From JAMCRM01 sp035561075 (GTDB lineage: Bacteria; Acidobacteriota; Terriglobia; Bryobacterales; Bryobacteraceae), in NCBI GenBank assembly GCA_035561075.1, contig DATMYF010000057.1, positions 1-64,000 of the forward strand: 64,000 bases of DNA, written 5' to 3'. This document shows, one piece after another, positions 34,467 to 42,221 of this stretch. The first letter of the stretch is position 1, and each line of letters opens with the position of its first letter. The translations under genes were made by a program, and so were the position numbers. The notes under the pieces were generated by a model. That model saw nothing but the letters and a program-made list of their open reading frames with translations. It made no database searches and was not told where the DNA came from.

Positions 34467-36194
34467 ATGCTCACCAAGACAGTAATAACGGTTCTGCTCG
34501 GGGTCGCCGCGCTTGCGGCGCAACCCTCCGGCAAGCCGCTCCCCGAAGCGCAACGCACGCGCTGGTTCCAGGAGGCCAAGTTCGGCATGTTCCTCCACTG
34601 GGGGCCATACTCCGTGATTGGGCGCCACGAGTGGGCGCGCCATCGCTTCCAGATCCCGCAGGAACAGTACGACACCTACGCACGGCGTTTCAACCCGGAA
34701 CGCTTCAACCCGGATGCCTGGGTTGATCTGGCCGCCAATGCCGGCGCGAAGTACATGGTGATCACCTCCAAGCACCACGACGGCTTCGACATCTGGCGCA
34801 GCAAGGTGGGCGATTACGACATGGAGATCACCCCCTACAAGGGCGATCCGCTCAAGATGCTGGCTGAGGCGTCGAAACGCAAAGGCATGCGGCTGGGCTT
34901 CTACCACTCCATCATGGACTGGCACCATCCCGATTACCGTCCGTTGCGGGACTGGGAATCGGACAAGCCGAAAGAGGGCGGCAACCTCAACCGCTACATC
35001 GACTACATGAAGGCGCAGCTACAAGAACTGCTGACAGGCTACGGCGATGTGGCGATGATCTGGTTCGACGGCGAGTGGGAGCACAGCACCAAGGAGATGC
35101 GTTCCGACGAGGTCTATGACTTCATCCGCAAGCTCCAGCCGAACGCGCTGATTAACGACCGGCTCTACAAGCGCGAGCCGGGCAACCGCGCGGATTTCGG
35201 CACGCCCGAGCAGTTCGTTCCCGCCACGGGGATGCGCGACCCTTCCGGAAAGCCGATCCTATGGGAGGCATGCGTCACCATCAACCAGGACAGTTGGGGG
35301 TACAACAAATACGAGACGCAGTTCAAGACCGAACGCGGCCTGATCCGGATGCTGGTGGAGGTGGTGAGCAAAGGTGGCAACCTGCTGCTGAACGTGGGCC
35401 CCAAGCCCGACGGCACCATTCAGGACGAGTTCGTCACGCGGCTTAACGCCATGGGGCGCTGGGTGAAGGTGAACGGGGAAGCCATCTACGGCACCACCGC
35501 GAGCCCGTTCACTACGCTTCCCTTCTTCGGCCGCGCAACCACCAAGGGCAACACCGTCTACCTGCACGTGTTCCAGTGGCCGGCGGACGGGCGCCTGCCG
35601 GTTCCGACGCTGAAGAACAAGGTGAGGTCGGCGCGGCTGGTGGGGCGTCCCGGGCAGAAGCTGGTTATATCCGCCGAAGGCGGCCAAGTGGTGGTGGCGG
35701 TACCGCGCGAGGCGCCGGACGAGATCGCGAGCGTAGTGGCGCTCGAGCTCGACGGTCCTCCGCAGGCGGAACCGTATGTCACTCGTCCGGATGCGTCGGG
35801 CGTTTTCACCCTGCGGGCCGAAGCCGCGGAAATCCAGAGTTCCCTGGGGCAGCGCGCCAAGTTTGAGAACGCACTCGGCCGGGTATTCCTGACCAGTTGG
35901 AACCGCAAGGGAGACGTGCCGGTGTGGTCGGTAGACATTCCGCGCGCGGGCCGCTACAAAGTGGAGCTCAGCTATGCCGCGAACGGCGGTGGCACGCCAT
36001 TCACCATTGCCACTCAATCGGGCAAACTGGAGAGCAAAGCGGCCAATACCCGCGGCGAATGGGTCTTCAGGACCCACCCGGCGGGAGAGATCGACATGGC
36101 CGCGGGCCCCCAGAGCATCCGGCTGGAGGCCGACATTCGCGGAAGTGCGGAGGCCATGAACCTGGAAAAGATTACGTTCACGCCCGTGCGCTAA
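34467..36194 (+). CDS. Exported GH29 alpha-L-fucosidase
   Basis: 575-aa secreted alpha-L-fucosidase that releases fucose from plant, algal or host glycans with retention of configuration. A signal peptide (VITVLLGVAALAAQ) precedes the GH29 barrel (FGMFLHWGPYSVIGRHEWA, TSKHHDGFDIW, GFYHSIMDWHHPDY). The nucleophile is Asp201 in MIWFDGEWE. A C-terminal beta-sandwich (about 470-575) has a carbohydrate-binding look. ATG 34467 is chosen over TTG 34458 because AAGGA at 34452-34456 is better spaced. It forms a pair with the GH10 gene, pointing to fucosylated xyloglucan or xylan as substrate. Confidence 0.92.
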   Translation: MLTKTVITVLLGVAALAAQPSGKPLPEAQRTRWFQEAKFGMFLHWGPYSVIGRHEWARHRFQIPQEQYDTYARRFNPERFNPDAWVDLAANAGAKYMVITSKHHDGFDIWRSKVGDYDMEITPYKGDPLKMLAEASKRKGMRLGFYHSIMDWHHPDYRPLRDWESDKPKEGGNLNRYIDYMKAQLQELLTGYGDVAMIWFDGEWEHSTKEMRSDEVYDFIRKLQPNALINDRLYKREPGNRADFGTPEQFVPATGMRDPSGKPILWEACVTINQDSWGYNKYETQFKTERGLIRMLVEVVSKGGNLLLNVGPKPDGTIQDEFVTRLNAMGRWVKVNGEAIYGTTASPFTTLPFFGRATTKGNTVYLHVFQWPADGRLPVPTLKNKVRSARLVGRPGQKLVISAEGGQVVVAVPREAPDEIASVVALELDGPPQAEPYVTRPDASGVFTLRAEAAEIQSSLGQRAKFENALGRVFLTSWNRKGDVPVWSVDIPRAGRYKVELSYAANGGGTPFTIATQSGKLESKAANTRGEWVFRTHPAGEIDMAAGPQSIRLEADIRGSAEAMNLEKITFTPVR

Positions 36195-36199
36195 GCACG

Positions 36200-36236
36200 T
36201 TGGTCATCGGTTTGCGGCATCATGCCCGATGACCAA
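36200..36236 (+). terminator. Long-stem hairpin after the GH29 gene
   Basis: A perfect 11-bp inverted repeat, TTGGTCATCGG at 36200-36210 and CCGATGACCAA at 36226-36236, with a 15-nt loop. It starts 6 nt after the fucosidase stop and lacks a T-tract. Likely ends the GH10-GH29 transcript. The remaining bases up to 36462 show no convincing gene on either strand. Confidence 0.6.
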
Positions 36237-36462
36237 AGCATTCTGCACGCCCGCGCGTGCAGGACGCCTTCCGCCACTTCGGCCGGGAAGTACGGCGGAT
36301 GAGGCGCGCCGCCCATTTCCGAAGCGAGTACATGCCGAAATTTTCAAGGCGGCGCTACGAAAACTGGGGGGCGCGCCCTGAGGTTTACCGCGACCCGGCA
36401 GGACCTCCTCCACGCTTTCCAAGCGATGGCGGAACTGGTTCCCGGGCCGCGGCTTGAATGCT

Positions 36463-37212
36463 TTACGGCCGCCTCGGCCTTCCGCGTTCGTCGTAAAGCA
36501 GCGGATCCTGGTCGCTCGTACGACGCTCGCGATCGAGCGTGCGGTCTACGTCTTCGGTGATGCTCCGATCGTCCCGGAGGCGCGGTTCGTTGGTGACGTC
36601 ACGTTCGAGAACCGGCTCGTCGCTAAGCAGCGGATCGCCGGAACCGGCGGTGCGAGTTCGGGGCATCGGTTTTTCGGTCTTGGCGAAATCGGCGCGGGCC
36701 TCCCCGGCCGAAGCGATATCCTCGGCGCCGGTCTGCTTCAGAACGTCTTTGGCGCGCTTGACCCAGTCGCTGTTATCGCAGTGTACGGAGAGCAGCACGC
36801 CGCCCTCGCGGACGCGGCCTTCGTAGCGTTTGGCTTCGTATTCCGGGACGCCCATCCCGACCAATCCGCCTACCAGGCCGCCCGCCACCCCAAGGGCGCC
36901 GGCACCAGCCAGAGCGGCGACAATCGGGCCGGCGGCGATCAAGGGCCCCACCCCCGGGATTGCGAGCGCCCCGATCCCTACCAGCCACCCCAGCACGCCG
37001 CCAGTGGCAGCGCCTACCGCGCCGCCGGTTGTGGCTCCTTCGGGGGCCTTTGTGGCCTTTTCGTGGGCGAAGTCTTTGGTCCCCTTGTTGTCCGGGAACA
37101 GCACCGAAATATCCGTGTTGCGGAAGCCGGCCGAGCGCATGGTGTCAACGGCCTCTTCCACGCTGGCGCGGTCCCGGTAGATTCCGAAAACGGCGGTGTT
37201 CTTTCCTGCCAT
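36463..37212 (-). CDS. YflT-type general stress protein with Gly/Ala-rich core
   Basis: 249-aa protein. The N-terminal fold (VFGIYRDRASVEEAVDTMRS, FRNTDISVLFPD) matches general stress proteins of the YflT/Heat-induced type. The middle (about 60-120) is a glycine-zipper-like membrane segment (TGGAVGAATGGVLGWLVG). A C-terminal ferredoxin-like strand-helix (GGVLLSVHCDNSDWVKRAKD) follows, then a charged tail with two DPLL-x-DE repeats. AAGGAG lies before the ATG at 37212. Expected to respond to stress; direct function unknown. It diverges from the sugar isomerase gene. Confidence 0.75.
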   Translation of the reverse strand: MAGKNTAVFGIYRDRASVEEAVDTMRSAGFRNTDISVLFPDNKGTKDFAHEKATKAPEGATTGGAVGAATGGVLGWLVGIGALAIPGVGPLIAAGPIVAALAGAGALGVAGGLVGGLVGMGVPEYEAKRYEGRVREGGVLLSVHCDNSDWVKRAKDVLKQTGAEDIASAGEARADFAKTEKPMPRTRTAGSGDPLLSDEPVLERDVTNEPRLRDDRSITEDVDRTLDRERRTSDQDPLLYDERGRPRRP

Positions 37213-37342
37213 AATTAGGGCTCCTTTGTGTTAAACCTTACAGCCGGGCAATCGCCCGATCGCTTCCCTCCTGTTCCTGGAGCATTACGCGGGCCAACGC
37301 GAAAAAGAGCACCGGGGACCCACAGATCGGCGCAGCCAGCGG

Positions 37343-37348
37343 TAAAAT
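37343..37348 (+). promoter_or_regulatory. Candidate -10 element for the sugar-isomerase gene
   Basis: TAAAAT lies about 41 nt before ATG 37389 in the divergent gap 37213-37388, which otherwise holds only a small inverted repeat (CGGGC-AATC-GCCCG near 37235). No strong -35 is visible, so this is a weak call. Confidence 0.3.
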
Positions 37349-37388
37349 CAGAACTTACGGATTCCTTTGGGTACAGGAGCACACGACA

Positions 37389-38234
37389 ATGAGGATGGAA
37401 ACGAGCCGCCGGGGTTTTCTCCGCGGGGCCGCCGGCGCGGTAGGGGTGGGGTTGAGCGCGGGCGCAGCCGGCGCCGCCGTAGACAATGAGGCGCTCGGGT
37501 TCAAGCTGGGGGTGGCCAGCTATTCCCTGCGCGAGTTCCAGCGCGGACTCGCCCTCAAGATGATCCGGCAGCTACAGACGCCCTACGTCAGCGTGAAGGA
37601 GTTCCACTTGTGGATCTCCGCCCCGCGCACGGAATGGGAGAAGGGCCGCAAGGATTTCGAAAAAGCCGGGCTCAAAATCATGAGCGGCGGCACCATCAGC
37701 TTTCCTACCGCGGACGCGGAGGACATCCGGCAGAAGTTCGAGTACGCCAAGACGACCGGGATTCCCATGATGGTATGCGCCCCCACGGCCGAATCGTTGC
37801 CGGTGGTGGAGAAGTTCGTGAAGGAGTACAACATCGCCATCGCGATCCACAACCACGGGCCGGAGGATAAGCACTTCCCCACCCCGCAGTCGGTCCTGAA
37901 GGCGGTGAAGAACATGGACCCGCGCTGCGGGCTGTGCATCGACTTGGGCCACACCACGCGCACCGGCGCGGACCCTGTGGCCAGCCTGGCGGAAGCCGGC
38001 AACCGCCTGCTGGACGTCCACATCAAAGACCTGCGCAACCTGATGGACAAAAACAGCCAGTGCGACGTGGGCGACGGAGCCATGCCGGTGGTCGCCATCT
38101 TCAAGCAACTCCAGAAAATGGGCTACAAGGGCTGCGTCAACCTGGAGTACGAGATCCACGGCGACGACCCGCTGCCCGGGATGCAGAAGTCGTTCTCTTA
38201 CATGCGGGGCGTGCTGGCGGGGTTGAAGGGCTGA
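37389..38234 (+). CDS. Tat-exported sugar phosphate isomerase/epimerase (AP2-type TIM barrel)
   Basis: 281-aa protein with a twin-arginine signal (SRRGFLRGAAGAVGVGLSAG) and a xylose-isomerase-like TIM barrel. Metal-binding regions include IAIAIHNHGPED, CIDLGHTTRTGADP, LDVHIKDLRN and the final NLEYEIHGDDP. Such proteins act on sugars or polyols, often in partnership with Gfo/Idh oxidoreductases. CAGGAG lies about 12 nt before ATG 37389. The downstream PGPGW-thioesterase gene begins right after its stop. Confidence 0.85.
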   Translation: MRMETSRRGFLRGAAGAVGVGLSAGAAGAAVDNEALGFKLGVASYSLREFQRGLALKMIRQLQTPYVSVKEFHLWISAPRTEWEKGRKDFEKAGLKIMSGGTISFPTADAEDIRQKFEYAKTTGIPMMVCAPTAESLPVVEKFVKEYNIAIAIHNHGPEDKHFPTPQSVLKAVKNMDPRCGLCIDLGHTTRTGADPVASLAEAGNRLLDVHIKDLRNLMDKNSQCDVGDGAMPVVAIFKQLQKMGYKGCVNLEYEIHGDDPLPGMQKSFSYMRGVLAGLKG

Positions 38235-38867
38235 TTGAGCGGCGCGGCCAGGCATCTCTGGGGTTGGATCCTGCTGTTCGTAGGAGTGATCGGGCTGATT
38301 ATGCCGGTCATGCCCGGGTGGGTTTTTATCATCCCTGGCCTAGTCATCCTGAGCGATCATTTTACGTGGGCTCGCCGTCTGCTCGCATGGTTAAAGCACA
38401 CGGTCCGCTATGAGCAGTGGCGCGACCAGGTTCCGTTTACACACAGGCTGGAGTGGAATATGGCACAGATCCCAATCGGGACGGTACATGAGGAGGGCCT
38501 CCTGGTCACCAGCGAGGTCGCGGTGAATTTCATGGAACTGGAGGAAGCGCGGGTGCTCGGCACACCGCACATGATCGGATACATGGAGCGGACCTGCCGG
38601 AACGCCGTGCTGCCGTTTCTCGAAAAAGGCTACGACACAGTGGGCACCCACGTCAACGTGAGCCACCTGGCAGCCACCCCCATGGGCATGCAGGTGAATT
38701 TTCGCGCCGAAGTGGTGAGCGTCGAAGAACGTCGCATCAACTTCAAGGTCGAGGCCTTCGACGCCAAAGAGAAGATCGGTGAAGGCACCCACCAGCGGGC
38801 CGTAATCAACGTCGCGCGCTTCGCGCAGAAGGTGCAGGAAAAATTACGAGAGAAGGCGGCCGACTGA
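38235..38867 (+). CDS. Fusion of PGPGW membrane domain and FlK-like hotdog thioesterase
   Basis: 210 aa. The first 45 residues form a two-helix PGPGW-type membrane hairpin (LWGWILLFVGVIGLIMPVMP, then GWVFIIPGLVILS). A short basic linker follows. From about residue 76 it is a FlK-like thioesterase (MAQIPIGTVHEEGLLVTSEV). The catalytic set of FlK (Thr42, Glu50, His76 in Streptomyces cattleya) is matched by Thr110, Glu118 and His144, with identical spacing of 8 and 26 residues. There is no in-frame stop between the halves. A separate thioesterase start at ATG 38459 is possible. The start TTG abuts the isomerase stop. Substrate unknown; fluoroacetyl-CoA is not implied. Confidence 0.78.
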   Translation: MSGAARHLWGWILLFVGVIGLIMPVMPGWVFIIPGLVILSDHFTWARRLLAWLKHTVRYEQWRDQVPFTHRLEWNMAQIPIGTVHEEGLLVTSEVAVNFMELEEARVLGTPHMIGYMERTCRNAVLPFLEKGYDTVGTHVNVSHLAATPMGMQVNFRAEVVSVEERRINFKVEAFDAKEKIGEGTHQRAVINVARFAQKVQEKLREKAAD

Positions 38868-38870
38868 CGC

Positions 38871-39425
38871 GTGCCTGGATGCATTCTCCCGGCAAGCGCC
38901 GCGGCAGTTGCTGCCGGCCTGGTGCTGGCGATGGGCCTCGCTGGTGCAGTAGAACCCAAACTTGCTGTCATTAACGCCCCTTACGTCACCACGCCACAGG
39001 ATGTGATCGATCGCATGCTGGCGCTGGCCGGAGTGGGTAAGAACGATACGGTGTACGACCTGGGCTGCGGGGATGGCCGTATCGTGATTTCCGCGGCCAC
39101 CCGCTATGGCGCGAGGGGCGTGGGGATCGATATCGACCCCCGCCGCATCCGGGAAGCCGTGGAAAACGCCCGCAAAGCCGGCGTCTCGCACCTGGTGGAG
39201 TTCCGGGAGCAGGACCTGTTCGACGCGGACATCCGGGACGCCACCGTCGTTACCGTGTACCTTTTGCCGGGCCTGCAGGCCGCTATGCGGCCCATGCTCG
39301 AGCGGGAACTCAGGCCGGGTACCCGCATAGTGTCCCACTCGTTCCCTTTCCCGGGCTGGAAGCCGGAGCGGGAGACTGCGATTCAGGGCTGCCGCATTTT
39401 TCGCTGGACGGTACCGTCCCGCTAA
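38871..39425 (+). CDS. Class I methyltransferase with N-terminal signal/anchor segment
   Basis: 184 aa, starting at GTG 38871, 3 nt after the previous stop. Residues 1-27 (LPASAAAVAAGLVLAMGLAG) are a hydrophobic export or anchor segment. A Rossmann methyltransferase domain follows: motif I is VYDLGCGDGRIVISAATRYG, acidic motif II is GVGIDIDPRR, and then DLFDADIRDATVVTVYLLPG and PGTRIVSHSFPFPGWKP. SAM is not known to be available in the periplasm, so the segment more likely anchors it on the inner membrane. Similar signal-bearing methyltransferases occur in other soil bacteria. Substrate unknown. Confidence 0.8.
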   Translation: MPGCILPASAAAVAAGLVLAMGLAGAVEPKLAVINAPYVTTPQDVIDRMLALAGVGKNDTVYDLGCGDGRIVISAATRYGARGVGIDIDPRRIREAVENARKAGVSHLVEFREQDLFDADIRDATVVTVYLLPGLQAAMRPMLERELRPGTRIVSHSFPFPGWKPERETAIQGCRIFRWTVPSR

Positions 39426-39436
39426 GTTGCCCGTCC

Positions 39437-39445
39437 TGCTATAAA
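39437..39445 (+). promoter_or_regulatory. Extended -10 promoter candidate for the ECF sigma operon
   Basis: TGC followed by TATAAA at 39440-39445 forms an extended -10 (TGnTATAAA) 48 nt before the sigma-factor ATG. No -35 is needed for this class and none is evident. Confidence 0.4.
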
Positions 39446-39492
39446 GGGTTCTGCGGCGGTACCTTTTACCAGATGGCTCGTCGAACTGAGCA

Positions 39493-40110
39493 ATGGCCCG
39501 GGATGGAGCCGCGACGGCAGGCGTCCTCGTGAGCCCAAAACCAGACGAAGCTACCCTGATTCACGCGGTTCAGCGCGGCGACCAGGACGCGTTCGAGCAA
39601 CTGGTGCGGGCGTATGACCAGAGTGTGCTCCGCCTCGCGATGAACCTGCTGCGGTCCCCCGAAGACGCGCGGGACGTGTACCAGGAGGCATTCCTGCGGG
39701 TTTACCGCAACATTCATTCGTTCCGCTTCGATTGCAGCTTCCACACGTGGCTGTACCGGATCGTGACGAATATCTGCCTGGATTACCTGAGGAAGCGCAA
39801 GGTGCGGAAAGAAGAGCAAACCGTGGTGGAGACAGCGGATGGAACGGTGGACCGGATCGAATCGTTCGAGGAACGCGGGACCGGCGCGAATCCCGAGCGC
39901 CACTTCCTTAACCACGAATTGACGTCCCGCATTGAAGGCGCGCTCCAGGACCTCACACCGCGGGAACGAATGGTTTTCGAACTCCGCCACTATCAGGGGC
40001 TGCGTCTGCGCAACATTGGGGAAGCGCTCGGAACCAGCGAGGAGGCTGCCAAAAACTGCCTCTTCCGGGCGACGCAGAAGATGCGTGTCAGGCTGGGAGA
40101 TTTCTTATGA
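39493..40110 (+). CDS. ECF RNA polymerase sigma factor
   Basis: 205-aa extracytoplasmic-function sigma factor. Region 2 is at about 32-100 (AFEQLVRAYDQSVLRLAMNL, DVYQEAFLRVYRNIHSFR, FHTWLYRIVTNICLDYLRKR). An acidic linker follows, then region 4 at about 145-200 (LTPRERMVFELRHYQGLRLR, IGEALGTSEEAAKN). It directs RNA polymerase to stress or envelope promoters. The stop overlaps the anti-sigma gene as ATGA. Downstream exported DUF4097-type and PDZ genes suggest an envelope stress unit. Confidence 0.93.
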   Translation: MARDGAATAGVLVSPKPDEATLIHAVQRGDQDAFEQLVRAYDQSVLRLAMNLLRSPEDARDVYQEAFLRVYRNIHSFRFDCSFHTWLYRIVTNICLDYLRKRKVRKEEQTVVETADGTVDRIESFEERGTGANPERHFLNHELTSRIEGALQDLTPRERMVFELRHYQGLRLRNIGEALGTSEEAAKNCLFRATQKMRVRLGDFL

Positions 40111-41039
40111 GCTGCCACACGGTGAAACAAGCCATTCCGCTGTACCACTACGGCGAACTGCCGCCGGAGGAGGAAGAGCGGATCGAGCAGCACATGGAGG
40201 GCTGCGAGGAGTGCCGGGAGGAACTGGAACGCCACCGGACGATGGCGGCGGCGCTGAGCGCACGGGAGGCGGCTATCCCGGCCGGCCTGCTGGCCGAATG
40301 CCGGCACGAACTGATGCGCGCCGTCTACCGCAATGAAGCTCCGGCGGTCCGGCCCGCCCCAGGCGTGTGGGATTCTTTCCGCACTGGCTTCACGGCGCTG
40401 TTCGCTTCGGCCTCCCTGTTCCGTGTACCGGCGGGCGCTGTGGCGCTGATCGCACTGGGCTTCTTTTCCGCGCGCCTGACCATGGGGCCGCGCACCACAC
40501 CGCCAGCGGGAAATCCCGCTCAGGATGTAGTCTACTCGAGCATCCGCTCCATCCAGCCGGATGCGGCCGGGCGGGTCGAAATCGCCTTGGACGAGACACG
40601 GCGGCGGGTGGTATCCGGAATGCCCGAGGATGGCAACATTCGGCGGCTGCTGCTGGCGGCGGTCAGGGAAGAGGACAACCCTGCCGTTCGCGTCGAGTCC
40701 GTGGGGCTGCTGAAGCAGCAGCCTGATACCCCGGCGGTGCGGGACGTGCTGCTGAGCGCGGCCCTCCACGACCCGAATCCGGCCGTGCGACTGAAGGCGG
40801 TGGAAGCGCTTAAACCAGTGGCCGCCGAAGCGGAGGTGCGCAAGGTGCTGGCCCAGGTGCTGCTGAACGACGAGAACCCGGGGGTGCGCATCCGTGCCAT
40901 CGATATGCTGATCGAGCACCGCGACGGCTCCATGGTAGGGGTGCTCCAGACGGTGGTGCAGCGCGACAGCAACAGCTACGTACGGCTCAAGAGCGAGCGG
41001 GCATTGCAGGAGATGAATGCGTCGGTCGGAACGTTCTGA
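40107..41039 (+). CDS. Zinc anti-sigma factor fused to HEAT-like repeats
   Basis: 310 aa. The N-terminus carries a zinc anti-sigma (ZAS) motif with His29, Cys33 and Cys36 (HMEGCEECREEL), which binds the partner sigma factor. One TM segment lies at about 108-127 (VPAGAVALIALGFFSARLT). The periplasmic part (about 180-310) holds several HEAT-like repeats of about 31 residues (NPAVRVESVGLLKQQ, NPAVRLKAVEALKPV, NPGVRIRAIDMLIEH). Such repeats usually bind proteins, so the periplasmic side may sense a partner. It overlaps the sigma gene by 4 nt. Confidence 0.88.
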   Translation: MSCHTVKQAIPLYHYGELPPEEEERIEQHMEGCEECREELERHRTMAAALSAREAAIPAGLLAECRHELMRAVYRNEAPAVRPAPGVWDSFRTGFTALFASASLFRVPAGAVALIALGFFSARLTMGPRTTPPAGNPAQDVVYSSIRSIQPDAAGRVEIALDETRRRVVSGMPEDGNIRRLLLAAVREEDNPAVRVESVGLLKQQPDTPAVRDVLLSAALHDPNPAVRLKAVEALKPVAAEAEVRKVLAQVLLNDENPGVRIRAIDMLIEHRDGSMVGVLQTVVQRDSNSYVRLKSERALQEMNASVGTF

Positions 41040-41049
41040 CCGGGTCGAT

Positions 41050-42207
41050 ATGCGGATCTCATCCATTCTGGCGGTAGTCTGTTTGGCGGCGGCGTTTCCG
41101 GCCGCGTCCCAGACGGCCATTCACCGCGAGGGCAGGTGGTGGGTACGCACGGTTTCGGGTTCGGAAGCCCTAGCCACCGTCGCACGCCTCCAGGTCTCGC
41201 TACGCGGCGACGTGTACGTGACCAGCGGCCCGAACCCCGAGCTTTCCTGGGTGCTCAAGACGCGTACCACGGCGCGCACCGAAGCCGAAGCGCGGCGGCT
41301 GCTGGACGCGTTCGCCGTGAAGTTCTCGACGGCCGGGTCCGGCGGGCGGGCGCTGCTCTTCGTGCACTCCGGCCGGGGAGAAGCCGGCCTGAAGCTCACG
41401 GTACCCGCGACGGTAAGGGAACTCTCGATAGGCACCGGAGAGGGCAACGTCGAAGCACTCGGGGTGGCCGGGGAGATCACCCTTGCAACCGGCGCCGGCG
41501 ATGTGAAAGCCGACCGCGTGCGGGGCAACCTCACGGCCCGTACGGGCGGCGGGGATATCGTGATGGGGGAGATCGGCGGGATGGCGCGATGCTCGACGTC
41601 GGCGGGCGACATCACGGCGCGGCTGATCCACGGCGAGGCGGTACTCGAGACGGGCGGCGGCGACGTCACCGTCGATGCCGTGGGGGGGCCGGCCCGGGCC
41701 AGCACAGTAGGTGGCAAGGTTCAGATCATCCGTGCCGGTTCGGGGGTGATCGCCAGTACGGGCGGCGGGCCGATTGAGATCGGGGAAGCACGCGGCCTCG
41801 TGGAGCTGCGCAATTCCGGTGGGCCCGTCCACGTCGGCAGCGCCCACGGCGTGCGTTGCGAGACCGCCTCAGGAGCGATCCGGCTCACCAACGTATCGGG
41901 GGTTCTGCGGGCCTCCACCTTCATCGGCAGCATCATAGCGCAGCTTCATGGGGCGGGCGCTACCGGTGACTCCTTCCTCACCACCGGTCGTGGTGACATT
42001 ACCGTTTTCATTCCGTCCAACGTGGGTGTGAAGATACGAGCCGAAAACGAGCTCTCCGGCGGAATCCGCCGGATCATCTCGGAGTTTCCGGGAATCCAGG
42101 CGCGGGTACACGGCGCGCAAGTGGTCGCGGAAGGTGATATCAACGGCGGCGGTCCGCTGTTGCGGATTTCCGGAACCGGCGGAACGATCTTCATCAAACG
42201 ACAGTGA
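41050..42207 (+). CDS. Exported DUF4097-type beta-helical protein
   Basis: 385 aa. A signal peptide (ISSILAVVCLAAAFPAASQ) precedes a Gly-rich repetitive beta domain. Repeats of about 19-22 residues read like GEGNVEALGVAGEITLATGA, GAGDVKADRVRGNL and GGGDIVMGEIGGM, the pattern of DUF4097/bactofilin-like adhesin helices. ATG 41050 is used because it gives the signal; the frame opens 33 nt earlier inside the anti-sigma gene. It lies third in the sigma operon and its stop overlaps the frame of the PDZ gene. A surface or envelope role is likely. Confidence 0.8.
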   Translation: MRISSILAVVCLAAAFPAASQTAIHREGRWWVRTVSGSEALATVARLQVSLRGDVYVTSGPNPELSWVLKTRTTARTEAEARRLLDAFAVKFSTAGSGGRALLFVHSGRGEAGLKLTVPATVRELSIGTGEGNVEALGVAGEITLATGAGDVKADRVRGNLTARTGGGDIVMGEIGGMARCSTSAGDITARLIHGEAVLETGGGDVTVDAVGGPARASTVGGKVQIIRAGSGVIASTGGGPIEIGEARGLVELRNSGGPVHVGSAHGVRCETASGAIRLTNVSGVLRASTFIGSIIAQLHGAGATGDSFLTTGRGDITVFIPSNVGVKIRAENELSGGIRRIISEFPGIQARVHGAQVVAEGDINGGGPLLRISGTGGTIFIKRQ

Positions 42208-42221
42208 CGAAAGGTAAGACG

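Noticed and set aside
36204..36457. Small ORFs on both strands after the fucosidase gene
   Set aside because: No ribosome-binding site, no motif and Arg-rich composition; the region starts with a terminator-like hairpin.
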